64,000 bases of DNA from Planctomycetota bacterium. Its GTDB lineage: Bacteria; Planctomycetota; Planctomycetia; Pirellulales; Pirellulaceae. Under the pieces are notes generated by a model. The model worked only from the letters and a program-made list of their open reading frames with translations. It was not told the origin of the DNA and did no database searches. This document shows, one piece after another, positions 27,186 to 37,355 of the stretch; position 1 is the stretch's first letter, and each line of letters starts with the position of its first letter. The stretch lies in NCBI GenBank assembly GCA_963204915.1, contig CAUJHS010000090.1, positions 62,001-126,000 on the forward strand, read 5' to 3'. The position numbers and the translations under genes are program-made.

Positions 27186-28412
27186 TCACTGATTTGAATC
27201 TCGTCGCGTATCGATCGTTTGGAGCCGGGAACGTTCGATTGCATACCAATTCCGCCACGCATGTTGATCAAAGCCGAATCCGGCGGTTGCTGTCAAACGC
27301 CCCAGCGCTGTGAGTACGTCCTGATTGTAAAATGTCTCTCGAACGATTTCTGTTCGGCCCCCCGCCATGAAGCTCGAACCGCTCCCGCCCGCATCGTCCT
27401 TACCGAATGAGCTGGAAACGGCATCGGTTGACCCGCCATGTCGTACAACATACTCATGCACTGTCACCAACGCCTCAATTAAGGGGCCGATTGCTGAATG
27501 ATCGCCCAATCGGCCCAATGCAAAAGCAGCGGCATTAACGCGTCGGTTGTTTTCATTCCTCAAAAGTCCGATATACCCGATAGCGACACCTGGCGGGTCG
27601 AGTCGCTCGACTTGCTCTAACGCCGCCATTCGGATTTCGGCGTCGGCGTCGTCGACGGAAAGGACAACCAATGATTGAATCGCCTGTTCCGCGCCAATCG
27701 CCCCAAGCACTTCAACGTACAACAGCCGCACATTTTGGTTAGGTTCGCTTCGCAAGGCATCGGTAATGGCCGGTACGGCGTGCGGATCGCGTATTGCGGT
27801 AATTTGTTGATAGGACTTCGATGCTGTATCTGTGGCCAAACCGAGGCGCATTCGTTTAAGTTTAGCTCGCCATTCGTTTTGGTTTTGTTGGAGTTTGCTG
27901 CTTCGTTCGAGTAGTTCGATCTCCTGAACTAACCGCCACCTTCCGCGATAAAATTCGTAACCTGCATCCTGCAATCGCTTTTCGCGCGTAACCCATTTTC
28001 CTCCCACATGCATGTACCCTAACCCAAGTCGCGCGGGGACATGGTCGGAATCCAGCTCCAAAATGCGGCGAAGGTGAACTTCTCTTGCGTTTCGAAGGTT
28101 ACGTTCCCGGCACCATTCGGCCAAAGCCCACTGCGCTTGAATCGTGTCCGCATATGTGGGTGCGACCTGCTCATATTCGAATTGGTCGGAAAGCTGAACA
28201 ATCACGTCCGCGACACGGTCCTTGGCTAATTCGATATGTCCGCCTCTAGTCCCGATTCGATAGACTGTTGACGCGTGTTCGTGGCGATTCAACAAGGCAC
28301 CCTCAATTTTCCCCCCATGATGCAACACGAAAATCTCCGCTTTGGCGCAATGGATTGTAGGCGACGTTGCGCATATGAAAGTCAAGATTGCCGTGAAGAC
28401 GCGAACACGCAT
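27186..28412 (-). CDS. Exported HEAT-repeat protein
   Basis: I start translation at MRVRVFTAIL (28412), which begins a signal peptide ending near CAKA. A longer frame upstream to 28514 adds non-signal sequence. Residues ~20-200 form a globular N-terminal part with basic, arginine-rich helices. From ~215 to ~340 there are HEAT repeats such as AVPAITDALRSE, AIQSLVVLS and AIGPLIEAL. A Ser/Gly-rich segment and a final helical part containing FYNQDVLTALGRL follow. HEAT proteins are scaffolds; no catalytic motif is visible. Confidence 0.7.
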   Translation of the reverse strand: MRVRVFTAILTFICATSPTIHCAKAEIFVLHHGGKIEGALLNRHEHASTVYRIGTRGGHIELAKDRVADVIVQLSDQFEYEQVAPTYADTIQAQWALAEWCRERNLRNAREVHLRRILELDSDHVPARLGLGYMHVGGKWVTREKRLQDAGYEFYRGRWRLVQEIELLERSSKLQQNQNEWRAKLKRMRLGLATDTASKSYQQITAIRDPHAVPAITDALRSEPNQNVRLLYVEVLGAIGAEQAIQSLVVLSVDDADAEIRMAALEQVERLDPPGVAIGYIGLLRNENNRRVNAAAFALGRLGDHSAIGPLIEALVTVHEYVVRHGGSTDAVSSSFGKDDAGGSGSSFMAGGRTEIVRETFYNQDVLTALGRLTATAGFGFDQHAWRNWYAIERSRLQTIDTRRDSNQ

Positions 28413-28917
28413 ATCAACACTTAGGAATCTGCGCCCGCATGTGCGAGATGATGAGCTACCGAACAGTAACCATTCCTCTGAATATACGGAAGGGCGAGTA
28501 GGGCATGCAAACACAGAACCGATTTGGTCAATTTAAACGTCGTTCTTGACGGCGATCATTGCGCCACTTTTTCGTCGCATTCATGGAAGTTCGCCATCCG
28601 CTGTCGACTTCATCTATTCATGCTTCGTTTCGCCCCGAGCTTCCCGATGACGTTGAAGGCCAGGCGTCGTTGAGAGAAGCTCGCGTCAGCTGCGAAGATT
28701 TTACGTTCGGCAGATCTGCGGCGCCAATTCTCTAAACTCATGGAATTTAGGATTCGATTACAGTTTATCGAAAAATGGGCGCGATAGACCAACCGAGGTT
28801 TGACATGTCGACCGATTCGCCGAGTTTGCAGATGCGTCGGCAATACGCCAGACGCATTCGCCGACTCAAATGTTATGAATAACATGAATCGATCGACAAC
28901 GGCTTGGCGCCTCACAT
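28413..28917. other. Gene-free stretch
   Basis: About 500 bases with no convincing gene. A perfect 7-bp palindrome with a 2-nt centre (28870-28885) sits just past the stop of the gene ending at 28918. It could help terminate that transcript, although no U-tract follows. Confidence 0.4.
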
Positions 28918-31107
28918 CTATTTCAGCACTGTCTCAAGCCAACTATAGGCTTGCTCGCGCTCGGCCCGTGGAAAGTCATGCCCGACATCGGGATACTTCG
29001 CGACTAACCGTCCCTCCACCGCGTGGACGTCGTAGATTGCCTTTACTTTCTTAACAACTTTTTGCACGCCTTCGTTATCAAAGTTGTCATCATGCCGTGG
29101 AGCGCATACGAATAAACCGCGAGGCGCCAACGCCGCGAGCACTTCGTAGAAGTCGAATGGCACGCGATCGGGACTATTCTTGTAGACCTCTCGAATAAGC
29201 GGCATGTATCTGTCGCTGGTCCAACCATTGAGATCCCCACCGTAATAGTGGTGGAATGCAGTGAATCCGCAACTCGTGACGACCGCACGAAGGCGTTGGT
29301 CAAAAGCGGCGGTAAAGAGGCTGTTATGTCCGCCGAGGGAATGTCCAATACATCCGATCCGATCAGGATCCACTTCGGGAAGTGACTCTAGTAAGTCCAA
29401 GGCGCGAACATTATTCCAAATCGCCTTCATCGACCCGCTGTCATATTGGCGGCCTTGTGTCTGGAAGTCGTACTGGTATTCCCCGAAGCTTGGATAGTCG
29501 GGTGCGAGGCACACAAAACCGCGATTCGCGAGCTCGTGGGCGAGCCACAGGCTATCACGCCCTCCGATTGCGACGGGTTCGTCTTTCCCGATCGACGTTG
29601 TTTGGTGGAGGCAAAGCATCGCGGCGGTTGGAGCCTGTAAATCCTTCGGTATGAGCAGCCACGCTGGAACGCGATCGCCCGGTTCGACAGCAAACGTAAT
29701 CTTGCGTCGCAAGTAATGCGCCGTTGACTCTTCGGAATCGACCTTACATTCCAAGGGAACACGTTGCGATGGATCGGGAAAAGCTCCCATCACCTTTTCC
29801 ATATTGCGAAGTATGTCGAATCGCCGGCGCCCCCAATCACTGGGAGTCCGAACCTCACAGCGTTTACCAGTGGAATTCAAGTAGTATGAAAGGTCTCGGG
29901 GATCGTAGTCCTCCGCCTCGAGGGCGCTCTCTGCTACGGCAACCTTTCCGGTGTCGACGCTTATCGTAAGGTTTTCGCACCAATACAAACCGGCGCGACT
30001 CGGCGCGACCACATCTATGTCGCCATCTCCGTCGACGTCCGCAACTTTTGGATCAAGGTCGAATCCAACATTACCTGAATCGTCGACGACAGCACGTCGC
30101 CATGTACGTTGTGTTTTATCAAACGAGTAACAATAAATTCCCAAAGGATCCCATTCACCAGGATCACGTCCGTCGTGCCCCAAATAGCGCTTTCCAGCGA
30201 TAACCTCCTTTTGTCCATCGTTATTGAGATCAGCCAGAAGAAGTGCGTGAGCTTGGGACCAGGATGTGTCTATCGCGTGGCGAATCCACGATCGTACACC
30301 GTCGAGGAGCTTCTGTTCGACCCAATACAAACCAACATTATGGCCGCGCCCGTACACAACGTCACAATCGCCGTCGCCATCTACGTCGTACACGAGAATT
30401 GGAATACTCGCGTCACGGTGTAATTTGAACTCCGGATGATGAATCCATCTACCATTAACACGATCTTCGGGGGCTCGCAACCAACCTGAGGCCGTGACAA
30501 GATCTGGTCGACCATCTCCATCGACATCGCCGAATCCAAGCCCGTGCCCCGAGGCTTCGGCGGGAAGGTCGTGCCGTCGCCATTCGACGCGGCCGTTTGT
30601 TGTTTCACCAATTGGCGAAAGCTCATACCACGCGGCAAATTTGACTCCATTGGGCAAGATATCAAGTCTGCCGTTGCCATCTACGTCTTCCAAACGGCCG
30701 GTCTCCGCGGGGCCAGGTACATCGATCTCGTGTTTCTTCCAAATCTTGTTGTCGCCTTGGGGATTCTCGACCCAGTACAGCGAGCGACTACGATAGTTGA
30801 CGCTGACAACGTCAATCCAACCATCGGCATTTACATCAACAGGAAGATTCGCATAGTCATCAAACCGACCGCCGATTCTTTCAACATCCCGGATAAAGTG
30901 GCGTTCCCAGGTTGGCGCTGAATACCACCACCCGCCAGACAAAATGTCGACCCGACCATCACGATCGACGTCAAACACGGCGCATGCCGGAAATTCGGAC
31001 TCCGCGTTGAGCAAATGGGTTCGAAATCGTAGCGTGTCCTCGGCATTCACCAGTGGAGACGCCCCTATAAGAACGCAAGGAATGAGGAGTAGGAGTCTGA
31101 GGTTCAT
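28918..31107 (-). CDS. Exported FG-GAP/VCBS-repeat protein fused to an alpha/beta hydrolase
   Basis: The 729-residue protein has a signal peptide (MNLRLLLLIPCVLIGASPL). Residues ~25-400 are FG-GAP-type repeats, each with Ca-binding loops such as DVDGDGRPDL, DVNADGWIDV and DLNNDGQKEV, as in a beta-propeller. Residues ~430-729 are an alpha/beta hydrolase: the nucleophile elbow is GHSLGGH (Ser at about 590), with a later acid (APRHDDN) and catalytic His (DVGHDF). The propeller may present polysaccharide or another polymer to an esterase. The cleavable bond is unknown. Confidence 0.85.
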   Translation of the reverse strand: MNLRLLLLIPCVLIGASPLVNAEDTLRFRTHLLNAESEFPACAVFDVDRDGRVDILSGGWWYSAPTWERHFIRDVERIGGRFDDYANLPVDVNADGWIDVVSVNYRSRSLYWVENPQGDNKIWKKHEIDVPGPAETGRLEDVDGNGRLDILPNGVKFAAWYELSPIGETTNGRVEWRRHDLPAEASGHGLGFGDVDGDGRPDLVTASGWLRAPEDRVNGRWIHHPEFKLHRDASIPILVYDVDGDGDCDVVYGRGHNVGLYWVEQKLLDGVRSWIRHAIDTSWSQAHALLLADLNNDGQKEVIAGKRYLGHDGRDPGEWDPLGIYCYSFDKTQRTWRRAVVDDSGNVGFDLDPKVADVDGDGDIDVVAPSRAGLYWCENLTISVDTGKVAVAESALEAEDYDPRDLSYYLNSTGKRCEVRTPSDWGRRRFDILRNMEKVMGAFPDPSQRVPLECKVDSEESTAHYLRRKITFAVEPGDRVPAWLLIPKDLQAPTAAMLCLHQTTSIGKDEPVAIGGRDSLWLAHELANRGFVCLAPDYPSFGEYQYDFQTQGRQYDSGSMKAIWNNVRALDLLESLPEVDPDRIGCIGHSLGGHNSLFTAAFDQRLRAVVTSCGFTAFHHYYGGDLNGWTSDRYMPLIREVYKNSPDRVPFDFYEVLAALAPRGLFVCAPRHDDNFDNEGVQKVVKKVKAIYDVHAVEGRLVAKYPDVGHDFPRAEREQAYSWLETVLK

Positions 31108-31461
31108 TTACCGCTTGACCAGGAATTAAGGCGAAAGGGACGAGCGCGATTTTAGGCGGTGAACCCGCAAAAGCAAGCAGTTGCGTCCTTTCCTCGGGAC
31201 GAAGGGCTGTGTGTCACGATGGAAAACCCGTTATTTTCGAACACTGATTGATTGAAAAGTCCATACAACCGTGCCTTAACTAACTTTATTTGTCAAAACG
31301 ACTTGCGCTACTTCAAGCCTGTTCAAGCAAGTTGCCGATGGTGCTAGCAGCCCTGGCGTGGTAGACTTTCCGCTGGTTCGGCTTACGTTCACCGGCGGCA
31401 GTTGGATATAATTCTGCGCCCATTTCGGGGCGAGATTTTTCCTGAGGAAGGAGCCTTTCCC
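31108..31461. other. Gene-free divergent promoter region
   Basis: These 354 bases separate the minus-strand hydrolase from the plus-strand lipoprotein gene. An AAGGAG-type ribosome site (31447-31453) precedes ATG 31462. I see no repeat or RNA gene. Confidence 0.4.
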
Positions 31462-31728
31462 ATGGCCCGAGGACTTTGGGCGATCGCGCTCACCCTGCTG
31501 TTGCTAGTCAATGCCGGTTGCGGCCTTTCCCGACCTCGCTGGTTTTTTCCCGGGTCGGTGGGACGTCAACAAAGCCGGGCCGTAGCGCATGATCCGTATC
31601 CTGATAATGAAGCTGGGCCTGATGTGCAGGATGTGCGTCCTCGCGACTATGCACGTCAGTTGCCCGAAGCCGTGCGATCCCAGCCTCAATACCCTGGCGG
31701 AAATCAGGGAACTTGGTTCACTCCATGA
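31462..31728 (+). CDS. Small lipoprotein
   Basis: The 88-residue product starts at [16 protein letters not shown] with the lipobox VNAGC, so Cys20 is the likely lipidation site. ATG 31462 is chosen over an upstream frame start (31402) because it directly precedes the signal and follows a good ribosome site. The mature part is short, charged and without known domain. The stop overlaps the panD start (ATGA), indicating coupling. Confidence 0.7.
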   Translation: MARGLWAIALTLLLLVNAGCGLSRPRWFFPGSVGRQQSRAVAHDPYPDNEAGPDVQDVRPRDYARQLPEAVRSQPQYPGGNQGTWFTP

Positions 31729-32093
31729 GACGAAGACTCCTCAAATCAAAAATCCATCGCGTCACCGTGACCGAGGCCGATTTGAACTATCCCGGAAGTA
31801 TTACCATCGATCTCGACTTGATGGAGGCGGCGGACATTGTCGAGCATGAACAGGTCGATGTGTACAATATCACGGGTGGCGAACGTTTCACCACGTATGC
31901 GATTCCCGGCGAACCTGGGTCCGGTGTGATTTGTATCAATGGCGCCGCCGCGCATTTAGCGCGCCGGGGCGATTTGGTAATCATCGCAAGCTATGCCGAC
32001 TACGATGCCGAAGAGGTGCGCGAGCACGAACCACGCATCGTGCTGGTTGACGAACGTAACCGGGTACGCGCGGATTGTTCCGCTGGTTGGTAG
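31725..32093 (+). CDS. panD: Aspartate 1-decarboxylase
   Basis: The 122-residue pyruvoyl enzyme makes beta-alanine for pantothenate and Co[22 protein letters not shown] contains the Gly-Ser self-cleavage site (PGS) that forms the pyruvoyl group. Other matches are [19 protein letters not shown] and the C-terminal [14 protein letters not shown] 31725 overlaps the upstream lipoprotein stop by 4 bp. The co-located pseudouridine synthase and pyrK make a small housekeeping cluster. Confidence 0.95.
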   Translation: MRRRLLKSKIHRVTVTEADLNYPGSITIDLDLMEAADIVEHEQVDVYNITGGERFTTYAIPGEPGSGVICINGAAAHLARRGDLVIIASYADYDAEEVREHEPRIVLVDERNRVRADCSAGW

Positions 32094-32156
32094 GCCTTCG
32101 ATTCGCAACCCTCTTCCTTCTGCCTCGCCTGTAACCTGAACATATCTATAAATAAT

Positions 32157-33167
32157 ATGAACGCCCCTCCTAGCGGCGAACGACTCCAAAAGGTGCTTGC
32201 TGCGGCGGGCGTCGGTAGTCGACGCGATTGTGAAGAATTGATTCGTGAAGGTCGTGTTGAGGTCGATCGGCGCGTTGTCACCGAACTTGGATTCCGTGTC
32301 CATTCGGAATCACAGGAAATACGCGTGGACGGAGAGACGGTGCATATTGCACGTCGCATTTATTACCTTGTAAATAAGCCACAAGGCGTGGTATCAACAA
32401 CCGAGGATCCTGCCGGACGATCCCGCGTTATCGACTTAGTTCCACAGCATGATCATTTGTTCACTGTTGGTCGACTCGATCGCAGCAGCGAAGGGTTAAT
32501 TCTCGTTACGAATGACGGCGAGCTAGCGAATCGACTCGCACATCCGCGTTATGGTGTATCGAAAACCTATCGCGTTGAAGTGGCTGGACACCCTACGCTG
32601 GACGAACTTGATCAACTTCGTAAAGGAATCCACCTTGCCGAAGGCAGAGTGCAAGCATCCGACGTCCACCTAAAGAGACGTCTTAAGCAAAGTACACTCG
32701 TCGAAATTGTCCTGCGGGAAGGTCGCAATCGTGAAATTCGACGGATGCTAGCCCGTTTGGGACATAAGGTTTTGCGTTTGAAACGCATTGCCTTTGGGCC
32801 TCTAAAGTTGGGAGAAATCGCGTCTGGAGGTTATAGAAAATTGGAGCGTGGCGAGATCGATGCATTGCGGCATGCTTCATCTTCGCAAGGCGCGTCCTCC
32901 TCGCATCGACGGTCGAAAACGTCGCGTACCTCACAGGCGCCAAAACGCAAACGTCGCCCAACCGCCGGCGCTAATCGATCGCTGGGCAAGGTACTAAAAC
33001 CGGAAGCCGATAATTTCGTTGAATACCGTGAGTCGAGTGAAGATCAGGAGATTCGAGGATCTACGCCGCGTTATTCAACTCGACGTTTGGCAACGCCTCA
33101 GGGCGACTCATCTTCCAGGCCGCAACGCCCTTTTAAGAAGCAGCCTAAAAAGAAGCGACCTCGATGA
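32157..33167 (+). CDS. RsuA/RluB-family pseudouridine synthase with basic tail
   Basis: Residues ~1-65 are an S4 RNA-binding domain (ERLQKVLAAAGVGSRRDCEELI). The catalytic core has YYLVNKPQGVVSTTEDP and the catalytic Asp in VGRLDRSSEGLILVTNDGE. REGRNREIRRMLARLGH is the family C-core. Beyond ~235 an Arg/Lys/Ser-rich extension of about 100 residues, ending QPKKKRPR, probably adds RNA affinity. By similarity it modifies 23S or 16S rRNA. Its stop overlaps pyrK by 4 bp. Confidence 0.9.
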   Translation: MNAPPSGERLQKVLAAAGVGSRRDCEELIREGRVEVDRRVVTELGFRVHSESQEIRVDGETVHIARRIYYLVNKPQGVVSTTEDPAGRSRVIDLVPQHDHLFTVGRLDRSSEGLILVTNDGELANRLAHPRYGVSKTYRVEVAGHPTLDELDQLRKGIHLAEGRVQASDVHLKRRLKQSTLVEIVLREGRNREIRRMLARLGHKVLRLKRIAFGPLKLGEIASGGYRKLERGEIDALRHASSSQGASSSHRRSKTSRTSQAPKRKRRPTAGANRSLGKVLKPEADNFVEYRESSEDQEIRGSTPRYSTRRLATPQGDSSSRPQRPFKKQPKKKRPR

Positions 33168-34036
33168 GCAATCCTGTCCACGCCGCTCATTACGCGGACC
33201 ACGCTCTTTATCGTAAAGTGGAAGTCGTTGAGAACGTGAGATTGGCTCGCGAAACTTACCGAGTACGGTTCGCGTGTCCCGATATGGCAAGGCGCGTAGT
33301 TCCCGGACAGTTCTTCATGCTCCGTTTGAGCAGCTTTAGCGATCCCCTCTTAGGTCGCGCATTTGCTTTGTATGATACCGTCATGGGCGAGGACAATGAG
33401 CCGTGGGGCATAGACCTCGTCTATCTCGTCCACGGCAAGTTGACGTCCCGCCTGGCAATGGTGCGTCCCGGACAGCAACTCGATGTTTGGGGGCCGCTCG
33501 GAAATGGATTCGATCCAGTCAACGTAGAGCATCTTATCCTGGTCGCTGGCGGTATTGGACAAACCCCCTTCCCGGCTTTAGCCCGGGAACATTTGGGACT
33601 GCGACGCTACGGGAACCCTATGCGATCGTCAGCGCCTGTGCGACAGATTACGTTGTGTTATGGTGTTCGATCGGGTGAGTACCTGGCTGGAATTGCTGAT
33701 TTTGAACGATTGGGTGTTGAGGTTCATTTTAGCACCGAGGACGGTTCGCAGGGTCATGCGGGGCTCGTCACCGACTTACTAGAGCAAGTTCTGTCCTTAG
33801 CATGTCATTCGCGACAAATTCTCTGCTGCGGCCCCGAACGCATGATGGCTGCCGTCGCCGACGTTGCACGACGAAGTAATACGCCGTGCCAGGTATCGCT
33901 TGAAACGCCAATGGCTTGTGGCATTGGAGTTTGTTTCTCGTGCGTCGCCCTCGTGCGAGATCACCGCGGGCAATGTGACTATAAGCGCACGTGTGTCGAA
34001 GGACCGGTGTTTGACGCAGAGAAAATTGTCTGGTGA
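33164..34036 (+). CDS. pyrK: Dihydroorotate dehydrogenase B, electron-transfer subunit
   Basis: The 290-residue protein has the FAD-binding FALYDT-type region and ferredoxin-reductase-like NAD domain (VAGGIGQTPFPALAREH). The C-terminal [2Fe-2S] cluster is CGIGVCFSCVALVRDHRGQC, with a further Cys in KRTCVEGPVF. PyrK passes electrons from the PyrD flavoprotein to NAD in pyrimidine biosynthesis. The pyrD gene is not in the window. Confidence 0.9.
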   Translation: MSNPVHAAHYADHALYRKVEVVENVRLARETYRVRFACPDMARRVVPGQFFMLRLSSFSDPLLGRAFALYDTVMGEDNEPWGIDLVYLVHGKLTSRLAMVRPGQQLDVWGPLGNGFDPVNVEHLILVAGGIGQTPFPALAREHLGLRRYGNPMRSSAPVRQITLCYGVRSGEYLAGIADFERLGVEVHFSTEDGSQGHAGLVTDLLEQVLSLACHSRQILCCGPERMMAAVADVARRSNTPCQVSLETPMACGIGVCFSCVALVRDHRGQCDYKRTCVEGPVFDAEKIVW

Positions 34037-34284
34037 CGACTCCAAGTGCTGCTAGATCAAAACCATCGCGATGTTTTTGTGCGATGTTGAGTATCTAACG
34101 CTATCCTCGTGGATCATTGCGTTTCGCCCCAGTACGACCACGTTGCTTTATCGCATTTGAAGTGGTTTCCATTCGCATCCAAGCCTTGTTGCCCGTTTGA
34201 CAGCTTAGGAGGAGAGTGTTGTGTGTTGAAGATAAGCGGCTGAGGCAAGCGGGCCGCAGGCATTGAATGCGCGCACTTCTTGCG

Positions 34285-34980
34285 TTAGTCCTTGTGAAAA
34301 CCCTTCCGTGGATCAATATTCCCTAATGCCTCTCGAGCAGCGCCTCGAAGTGAATCATTTGCATCGCTATTTAGAACCTCCTGCAGTTTTGGCGCTGCGC
34401 GGTGTGCAGGTTGGCCAATTCGCCCCAATGATTGTATCGCTGCGCGTCGCAATAGGTCGTCATCATGATCAACCATGGCGATTAGACGATCAAGCGCATC
34501 GTTCGTGACGGGCCGAACCCCGCCAAGCATTTCGATGGCTTTAAGTTGTAATGCCCGTGTGTCACTTTGAGTCGTCGCAACGATCTGAGGCGTTGCCATG
34601 GGCCCAAGGAACGTCAACACGTTGAGGCAGGCCACACGAAATTTGACGTCATTCTCCCCACGGTTGATTTCGCTGCTAAGCGGCGCCACCGCGACTTCAC
34701 CTTGTTCGCTCAGCCATTTTGTTGCATTGCGAACTTGATTCGCATCACCTTGGTCGACGGCGCTGGCGAGCGAGGAAATTGCCTCCGTCACGTTTGCGAA
34801 TTGAGGGGTCAACTCGCGCTTCGTTGACGAAATCGATCGATTGTTAACTGCATTTTTCGCTTTTGATCTGCCAGTAGAACCTACAGGCTCGGAAATCTTG
34901 GTTGCCCCCTTGTTAGATTCGCCTTCAACAGAGCAACCCAGAAGTGCACTCAACAGTAAGGCGATTCCCCAAGATTTCAT
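34285..34980 (-). CDS. HEAT-repeat lipoprotein
   Basis: The 231-residue protein has a lipobox LLGCS with the Cys at about residue 16. The mature region is Ser/Lys-rich, then HEAT repeats: GATRALQ-like DTRALQLKAIEML, DRLIAMVDHDDDLLRRAAIQ and QEVLNSDANDSLRGAAREAL. It would be a membrane-anchored scaffold outside the cytoplasm. It sits immediately downstream of, but is not clearly cotranscribed with, the S2P/HlyD genes (77-bp gap, same strand). Confidence 0.72.
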   Translation of the reverse strand: MKSWGIALLLSALLGCSVEGESNKGATKISEPVGSTGRSKAKNAVNNRSISSTKRELTPQFANVTEAISSLASAVDQGDANQVRNATKWLSEQGEVAVAPLSSEINRGENDVKFRVACLNVLTFLGPMATPQIVATTQSDTRALQLKAIEMLGGVRPVTNDALDRLIAMVDHDDDLLRRAAIQSLGRIGQPAHRAAPKLQEVLNSDANDSLRGAAREALGNIDPRKGFHKD

Positions 34981-35057
34981 CGATGATCAACTGTCCAAGA
35001 AAAACCGACCAACATCACCGGTGCGTGTCGAAAGCCTGTTCGTCGTTCACGATCGAC

Positions 35058-37298
35058 CTACAAATCGAAGTTAAAGGTGCGAGTCATCCAACGCCAGAAC
35101 CTCCAACCAAGTGGCTTCCACCCAGGATAAACGTAGGCAGTTCCGCGCATTCCGCTCACGATGAGTGCATCCGGTTCGTTCAATGGCGCTCTCGCTTGGT
35201 ACGAGGCGTGCACCAATTTTTGGGCGCCTGTCTTGGGATCGGTTTGAGTCGCCAAGTCGCCTCCTGCCTGATTGGAAAGGCTTGGTGGAAGATATTCAAC
35301 GTCGCGACGGGCAATTTCTTCAATGATGCTTGCGTACTTTTGGTAGGGGTCAGCATCAAATTTGATTTGGACTTTTTGCCCCTCCTGAACTAGTTCGATA
35401 TCGGCTTGATCCACGATGAGCACGGCTTCAAACTGAGAGGGATCACCAACCTGACACAGCATGTCGCTTTCTTCCAGACGAGCCCCCAGGTTTTTTTCTG
35501 ATAGCGCGGTTCCGGACCAAATCGGAAGTCGACCTTCCGCTTCCGAACCACCATCACGCGGAGGCGGAGGAATGATCAACCCTGCAATGGGGGCGCGAAT
35601 TTCCAGTCGCTGTTTGTCACTGAGTTTTTCTTTGTACTGTTGCTGCGTCGCCTCCAAAAGTTTCTCCGTCGATTCAACTTGTCCCGCAACTTCGGGGTCA
35701 TGCCGTTTGAGCAGCCTATAGCTGTCAAGTTGAGCCTCGTACTCTTTCATCTTGCCTCGTAGTTCAACCAGGGTCATTTCAAGAGCATCATCTTTGAGTC
35801 GCGCGATGGGCTCCCCTTTAATAACGTGCTCCCCTGGTTTCGCCACAATTTGCATGAGTTGGCCTGGCGTATCAACAAAAACTGATTCGGCGTCTCTGGC
35901 CTGAGCCTCGAACGCGCAGCGCACATGGAAGGGCAACGGCAGAAACACTATCGCCGCAACTACCGCGCCCAAGACGGACAACGTCGCGATGAGTCGGGGC
36001 TTCTTCACTTGATGCATTCTCCCTGGAATATGAAAGAATCGGTAAAGCCGAATAGACGGTTGAATCACCAACCCTACGATTGACGTGAGAGCGATGGCTT
36101 GTCCAATAATCTTGAGACCATACGGCTCAAGCACAGAATTGAGAAAGAACAAAATTGACGCGAGAACTACCCAGCGGTACACGACGGCGGCAACCGTGTA
36201 AAGCATGAACCAGAACTGACCGCGTTTGGGTAGAAAAGGATCCTCCGATTGCTCTATGCCAAGACATAAATCAACAAGTTTTCGACGCAGGACCTCCGTC
36301 GATTTCTGCCGAAGATTAGGGATTTCCAACAGGTCGGCCAGGATGTAGTACCCGTCAAACCGCAATAACGGGTTACCGTTGAATAGAATGGTGCTGACCG
36401 AACAGATGAACATCACGCTTAACGCCACTTGATTGATCGTAACGCCTGGTTCACTAAACCACCAAATGAACGTAGCAAGTGACGCGAGCATCAATTCGAC
36501 CCAAATTCCAGCAAAACCAATTGCAGCCCGCTGCCATTTGTTCGGAAGCATCCATGAGTCGGAAACATTACAATAAAGGGCTGGCGTCAAAACCAGGAGC
36601 ATGAAGCCCATTTCGTGACACTCGCCGCCGTAATGTTTACACGTCAATCCATGGCCAAACTCATGAATCACTTTCACGATCGCGAGCGTTGCACCAAGAT
36701 AAATCCAGTTGCCGGGACCGAAAAACTCATGAAAGGCCGGTAGTCGAGACTGAAAAACATCGAATTGAACTGCGACCAAGGTCAACGCGACCAAACCAAA
36801 AAACAGACACGCGAATTGGAATGAGGGCCAATAAATCCAGAAGAGGTACTTGTACATCCAATTGAGAAGCCAATTGGGATCCACTCCCTTCCAACGTAGG
36901 GCCAAAACATTGGATGTGGCCGCCAAGAGCTTCTTTTTTACTTGGTCCTTGCGGCGATTAATTAATTGCTTGCCCTGGCCCGGCGCCTCGGAAATGACAA
37001 GCCCGCTGCGATGCAGCATACCGATGAAGTTTTGCAAATCCTGAAGCGTGATTTTCTCGGGAGCGAAACGATCTTCGAATTCGTTCTTGATATCTTCAAG
37101 GCTCGTTTGCCCATCGAGCATCGCTAAGATTGCGTACTCCTCCTCTTGGAACCGAAAATACTTTAGGCCAACAGGCTCCTTCACCACGATATAGGGGTGG
37201 CCCTGATAGAAGTGACGTCGCGCAGTCAGATCCGGCCGCATTCGCAAAGCGAGCGGTCGCGAAGCGCTAGATACGAGTGAGTCAGCGAGGGTGGCCAT
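35058..37298 (-). CDS. PqqD-like / site-2 protease / HlyD fusion membrane protein
   Basis: The 746-residue protein has three parts. Residues ~20-105 resemble a PqqD-like winged helix (peptide-recognition type). Then come several transmembrane helices with the M50 zinc motif HEFGH at about 212 and the second ligand motif NPLLRFDGYY near 310. From ~455 a membrane-fusion (HlyD) half contains lipoyl-like VFVDTPGQLMQIV, a coiled coil and a barrel domain. The arrangement resembles putative peptide zinc metalloproteases associated with exported peptides. I see no ATPase, TolC or precursor nearby. It lies last in the operon with two other HlyD proteins. Confidence 0.8.
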   Translation of the reverse strand: MATLADSLVSSASRPLALRMRPDLTARRHFYQGHPYIVVKEPVGLKYFRFQEEEYAILAMLDGQTSLEDIKNEFEDRFAPEKITLQDLQNFIGMLHRSGLVISEAPGQGKQLINRRKDQVKKKLLAATSNVLALRWKGVDPNWLLNWMYKYLFWIYWPSFQFACLFFGLVALTLVAVQFDVFQSRLPAFHEFFGPGNWIYLGATLAIVKVIHEFGHGLTCKHYGGECHEMGFMLLVLTPALYCNVSDSWMLPNKWQRAAIGFAGIWVELMLASLATFIWWFSEPGVTINQVALSVMFICSVSTILFNGNPLLRFDGYYILADLLEIPNLRQKSTEVLRRKLVDLCLGIEQSEDPFLPKRGQFWFMLYTVAAVVYRWVVLASILFFLNSVLEPYGLKIIGQAIALTSIVGLVIQPSIRLYRFFHIPGRMHQVKKPRLIATLSVLGAVVAAIVFLPLPFHVRCAFEAQARDAESVFVDTPGQLMQIVAKPGEHVIKGEPIARLKDDALEMTLVELRGKMKEYEAQLDSYRLLKRHDPEVAGQVESTEKLLEATQQQYKEKLSDKQRLEIRAPIAGLIIPPPPRDGGSEAEGRLPIWSGTALSEKNLGARLEESDMLCQVGDPSQFEAVLIVDQADIELVQEGQKVQIKFDADPYQKYASIIEEIARRDVEYLPPSLSNQAGGDLATQTDPKTGAQKLVHASYQARAPLNEPDALIVSGMRGTAYVYPGWKPLGWRFWRWMTRTFNFDL

Positions 37299-37355
37299 GA
37301 ACGCCTGAGCAGACGGAAAGAACTACGTTGTTGCGCCGCGTCTTTCAATTGTTCG

